A stretch of DNA of 64,000 bases, from positions 1,261,001 to 1,325,000 of the forward strand of contig JAJGOT010000213.1 in the NCBI GenBank assembly GCA_022457155.1, in the 5' to 3' direction. Source of the stretch: Cladopsammia gracilis. Taxonomy: Eukaryota; Cnidaria; Anthozoa; Scleractinia; Dendrophylliidae. Each line of letters begins with the position of its first letter. Within the stretch, counting starts at the first letter, position 1. Below the pieces are notes generated by a model that ran no database searches, was not told the DNA's origin, and worked only from the letters and a program-made list of their open reading frames with translations. Both the position numbers and the translations under genes were made by a program. Positions 24,809 to 30,800 of this stretch are shown here, piece after piece.

Positions 24809-27800
24809 TGTCCCAGAAGGAGTAGTAGAAAATGAAGAAGTTAAAGTTTTGTGGGATATCAATGTCCAGTGTGACAACGTGATAGAGGCAAGAAGACCAG
24901 ACATAATTGTAATTGACAAGAAAGAGCGAAAGGGGTTAATCATCAATATTGCTGTACCAGCTGATGTAAGGGTAGAGGAAAAAGAAAGGGAAAAAGTAGA
25001 AAAGTACCAGGATTTGAAGAGAGAGATTGGAAGATTGTGGAAACTTAAAAAAAGTGGAGGTTGTACCTGTAGTAATAGGGGCCCTTGGAAGTGTCACCAA
25101 AGAATTTGATAGGTGGATTGAAAAGCTAGGGATAACATTTAATGTTGGAGTGGTGCAAAAGACTGCCTTGTTGGGAACTGCAAGGATACTGAGAAAAGTG
25201 TTGGAAATGTGAAGAAGAGATAATTCCGTTAGCCCTTGGTCATTTGTTATGACCCGCCTAATAGAAGAAATTACGGCAATGACAACAGCCAGAACATAAT
25301 GTTAAACAAAGATAATAATAATATTTATTACAAGCAAGACAATGCAGTTCCAATAATTTAATATTTTATTTGCAGATATCAACGAATGTTCCAGCAATCC
25401 TTGTTTAAACGGAGGAACATGTACTGACCAGGTTAATGGATATGTTTGCACCTGTCAGCCTGGGTACACACGAGCTCACTGCCAAACTAGTAAGTACTTG
25501 CAATAAGACTCCGAAAAAAAGTATTTTAGTTACCCTTGTCATAGCTGTAGTTTCTGTGATAAAGAGGTGACATTTATGTGAATTCACTCTCTGCGTCCGA
25601 AATTTAGTGTCCGTTGTCCGTATTACAGAGGCTCCGCATTAGAGAGGTGTCCATCAGGAGAAGTCCGACTGTAATTTCTTATCGGTCTTCACAGTGAGGC
25701 GACAATCAGGGTAAAAACCTGCAGTGCCTATCACGTGTATGAATTAGATAACACTCCCCTGTGTTGGTTGCGTTACTTCGGCAACTTTGGAGGTCAGTAT
25801 TAGGCCGGGGGTACTGTGAAAGTCTTTAATGCAACATTAAAATCGATCTAAAAGGAATTTTCAACTGAGACGGCGCTTTTTGATGCGTATCTGCCTTGAA
25901 GTAATTAAATTTATCCTGTTTCAAGTCAGTGATCACGGTGGCCGATTGGTGTAAAACGCGGAATGACAGCCGAAAGGCCCCAGGTGCGAGTCTCGCTCGT
26001 GCCGTTCCGTTTTTTCAGTTTTCTTTCTTCTTCGGACTGAACATTATGAAAGTGATGTACTATATTTTTCTTTATGCGTTTGTCAAAAATCCTAACGTTT
26101 AATTTTTAAAAGATATCGAACCGTGTCAGTGTGAAAACATAAGCTTACCGCAATATTGCGTTACGCGTTAGCATTTCTTATTCACGGGTTGGCTCTTAGG
26201 AGCATTTGATTAAGTCTAACGCTGCTCGTAGAGTGTGTTAGCAAAGGGCACCTTGTGTATGCAGGATATTCTGTATTTCTTTGCTTTACTGTGTGAACAA
26301 AGTTTGCCAGACTTTGCCCACGTTGTCATCAGCGTAAATTTTTGAAAAACACCCTAAAAGGTACCAGAATCTCGTTTGATGGGTATAACTCAAAAGAAGT
26401 TTTACCCCTAAGAGGTACCAATTCAAAACAACACGTCATATTTTAATTTTTGGCTCAATACCCTAAAAGGTACCGCGATAATTCTAACTGTGGTCATTTT
26501 AGATTTTCGTACCCTAAGCGGTACCAATCTACAAATTTTGACCCCTAAAAGGTACGACGAGCACCCCCGTCATTTTTATATGGGAGTAGCCCGGGGACAA
26601 AACTCTCGATGCAAAAAGGAATTTCCTCTGTTCATGGCCGAGCTGTTGATGTCTTGCCGAAGAGCACGTAATGCCGGCGGAACGAACTTTATATTGTCTA
26701 AACGTACTCTATATAGTCCAAACCGTACGGTTTTTTCTTTTCGTATGATGTGATGTCGCACCCGGTAAACGTATGAAAAGCAGGCAATGCGTTGCACTTG
26801 TCATTGCGTTACATCTGTAAAGTCTGTGCCGTTCATCAACTTGACAACTGATGTCGCTGGACACATCAACATGTGTGCTGACGGTTCTAGGAAAGATATT
26901 TTTTGCAATTTTGCTTGGCCCCGCCTGCGACATGCAGTAGTATCCGTGTGTCGCCCTCCTCATGCGTGTAAGGTGACGGATTAAATTTCCTTCATTAATC
27001 ACCTCAGAGGTGCCGCAGATCTGCTTCCCGGATCATCATCTTCTACGCCAGGAAACTGCTTGGTTATCGCGTGATCACTCAGCCGGAGTGACCACGGAAG
27101 AGTGAAAAGCGCTGTCTTGTTTTCTGTTTTCTCGTCAAAACTGGTGCCAGTTCCCAGGTAACTTATTTCTTCCTCTCACTCCAAAGCGCACGCCCTTAGT
27201 GATCTGTATTCTTGTGTATAGCACGCCTTGAGACACACAGCACTTTAGAAATCAAACTGGCATCAACTTAGTAAACATCCTGTGAATTTTCTCAGTATTT
27301 TTGTCATAAATGGTTCATCAAGCCGTTAGCGTCATCAGTTCGCAATTTTAGTCACGGAAGCGCGGTCCAGCGAGAGACTTGATTCAGTATCCAAGTCATA
27401 ATCTTCTCACAATCTGTCAATGAAGGTGGCAAAGACTAATTCTCCTGCCTGACAAAGTCTTCTATATCGGCATTAAAGCAACAACATGTGATGGTACAGA
27501 ACAACCGACTAAACACCAGAAATGCATGTCGGAAAAAATGAATACCGACTGCAAGCGTGGTAAGGTGTACATTTAAAATCACAAATAAATACTTATTACC
27601 GTGGTCTGGGAAGTGCATAATAGGAAAGAAATAATTATCAAAAATTGTCAAAAGAATAAAACAGTTGTTGAAAAACTCGCTGTGCATAGAATATTTATCA
27701 GTATCACTCTGAGTTGTGGTGATTAATTCAAGTCATATTCAAAATCCATTTTCATATAACCTTTTTAAATCTTTAGACTTGGTATTGAACGGTGGACAAC

Positions 27801-30800
27801 GATAAAAATCTCAATTTACCGTTTATTGAGACTTTTGCTGTCGTACTAGCTACGGAAACTGATTGCGGCCATTTTATATAATTTCTGTAATACTCTAAAC
27901 TTAAACCCATCTCCGGGCTAACACTGGGTATATAAAGAATGCCTACAATCTATTTAACAAATTGAAGTCAGTTTATTATGTGTCTGTCCTCTTATTGATG
28001 ATAAATTTCGTCATAACATTGTCAAAGTGCTGTGGATCCACAGCAAACTTTGACAATGTTATGACGAAATTTATCTTTAAGAAGAAGACAGACGCATAAA
28101 AAAGTGACGTCAATTTGTTTTTTTACAATAACAAAACGCCAAAACTGATGTTGAAACGAAGGAAGGAAATGCCGGCAAGATGCGATCGCCACAAAACCAG
28201 AATTTCATCGCCATGATTCGGAGAAAACGGGCTCGTAAATTAAAAGTTTGAGTAGAGTAAGTCAGAAACACATAGAAAAATTGGAATTTTGGAACTAACC
28301 TTTATTCCGGTTAAAATTGTTCTCAAATAATCCGTTGAAACACGGTTCAGTTCACCTCCGGTAAAGCTTATTTCAGCGACAGCACTATAATCCTGCTCAC
28401 CGCCAATTTTCAAGTCTGGATTCTTAACTGGACTACGAGTAGTCCCTCCTTAATTTTTCCTCAGGGATAGTAGAGCGAGCGAAACGCGAGCGCACCTGCG
28501 TTTCGCTCGCTCTACTATCCCTGAGGAAAAAGGAGGGACTACTCGTAGTCGAATTCTCAACAAACATCTTCATCTTTCCGTTTTAAGGTTGTGTTTTAGC
28601 TTCTTGGGGTTCATCTCATCTATTTTGCACGATTTTCTCATTGAATAATTCTGGATTTGTGAAAGAATTCTCGCCACGAAAAACGCAGCGCTGAAAAGTT
28701 TGGAAAGACATTCGCTGATGACGTCAGTTTTATCGTTTTATACATCAAACCCCGGTTGTTCAAAAGGTGGATAGCACTATCCACCGGATAAATCACTATC
28801 CAGTGGATAAGCATTAGCAAAACCAATTGTGTTATCCACTGGATAGTGATTTATCCCGTGGATAGCGCTACCCACGTTTTGAACAACCGGGGCATGTACG
28901 ACTGTACTCTTAATAATAAAATAGATAATAAAAATAGCCAATCAGCGCGCAAGAATCAGCACAGTTATTGTAAAAAAGGTTCTAATGATGTATAGAATCA
29001 GTTTGAACAGTTTTCGTGCTTTTATCATAAAATGCACAATTCGCACTTAATTGACACTTATCCGCCGGACTAAATAGTAATAAATCGTACATAGTTAATA
29101 AATGAGGGAACTTCCAAGCTACAAAATATGCGACATAAAGCGGAATAACTAAAAAATGAGAAAATCTCCCTACCCCCAACCCTTCGACAGTGTCTTAAAT
29201 TGGGCAGTTCATACAAAATAACATTGACTTCATTTTTAAGGACGAAATTTTAACCACTTATTGAGACATGTGTAGACAATAACAAAAAAAGTGAAACTCT
29301 ATTATCAGAAATATACTCTTGGTCTTCGGCCATCGTAGCTTGATTAAAAATATTAAACAAACAGCGATGATCAACATTTTAAAAACATGCATTTTGTGAA
29401 CTTAACGTTTGACGTCTTAACGTTTGACGTCCGGCAAGACCAACTACCATTGTAAGGTTAAAGAGACCTTATTTATTCAGGATTTGCAGCCAGCATTGAA
29501 TGCCAATGTCAGCAGCGAAAAGCTGTTACTTTATTGCTGCCCGCACAGGGCAGCCATCCTAATTCTGTTCTGATACTCGCCCTTGCAATTACTAGGTGGA
29601 TGTTTGTTAGCAGTACGCAGTCCCCTCTGCGTGAATGTAGTTGGTGGAGGGGGGGGGGGGGGGGTGGGGGGTATTACTATTGTTGATGTGAAGTACCCGT
29701 CCGTCTGCGTGAATGTAAGCACTTTTGTTTCGTTGTGGAGGTCAGGGATGTGAAGTACCCGTCCGTTTGCGTGCGTGAATGTAAGCACTTTTGTTTCGTT
29801 ATGGAGTCAGTTACAGTTACCTTATTCGTACTAATTTTCGCGGGCACTTAATTTCGCGAATTTGGAACACGAATATTTTGCGAGCATTAATTTTCGCGAT
29901 TTTGCAAAAAATGATAAATTTAGGGGATTTAATTTCGCGAAAATTGACAAAAGACAGACTTAGAAAACCGTTTTTTATTGAATGATTACTTAAATGACGA
30001 TTGATTTGCAATAATGATTTGCAATTAGGTAATAGAAATAGCGTTTATAATTAGACTAATCAATCAAGAAAATACTGCAAATCAATCAAATGCTAATGCA
30101 ATATTGTACTTAATAAAAGTCAATTGTAAAAGTCAATTGTAATAATATGATTTTAAATATCTATGCCATACAGTTCTGCCGAATGATTATAAATGCTTAA
30201 CACACTTGAAACAGAACAAAACTATAGATGAATAATAATGAAATACAATTTAAGTATGTCTTCCGATACAGCCTTGTGCAATGTCTATATTATTACTGTG
30301 GTGCACTGTCTATATCTTTAAATGGGTCCTCAGACGGAGCTAAGAGCTTGTGTTGGCTAATTATAAAGAGCCTGACCTAAATGAACATTTTGATGGCTGC
30401 ACGAAAGATGTTTTAAAAGAGCTACATGTACAAGAAGAAGAAATGAGTGATTCGGATGAAGAAAGTGCCGAAATAGAAGATAAATAGACTGATGACAATT
30501 ACCATGTAGCTATAAACGCAGTTAATCATTGCTTAAAGCAATTATAGAAGTGTATTAAATTTCGCGTGTTTAATTTTCGCGTATCCTTATTTTAGCGAGT
30601 CTTTAATTTCGCGATTTTTTACAAATCGCGAAAATCGCGAAATTAAAGCCTCGCGAAAATTAGTACGAATAAGGTATGTAAATAATGGACTGCGGACTGC
30701 GGTAGCAGTCTTGATTTATGTCGTTGAAAATGGGCCGGGTATTCTGTTGAGAGTAATCTAATATATATTTGAATAAAACTTTAAACTGAGAGAATTTGCT

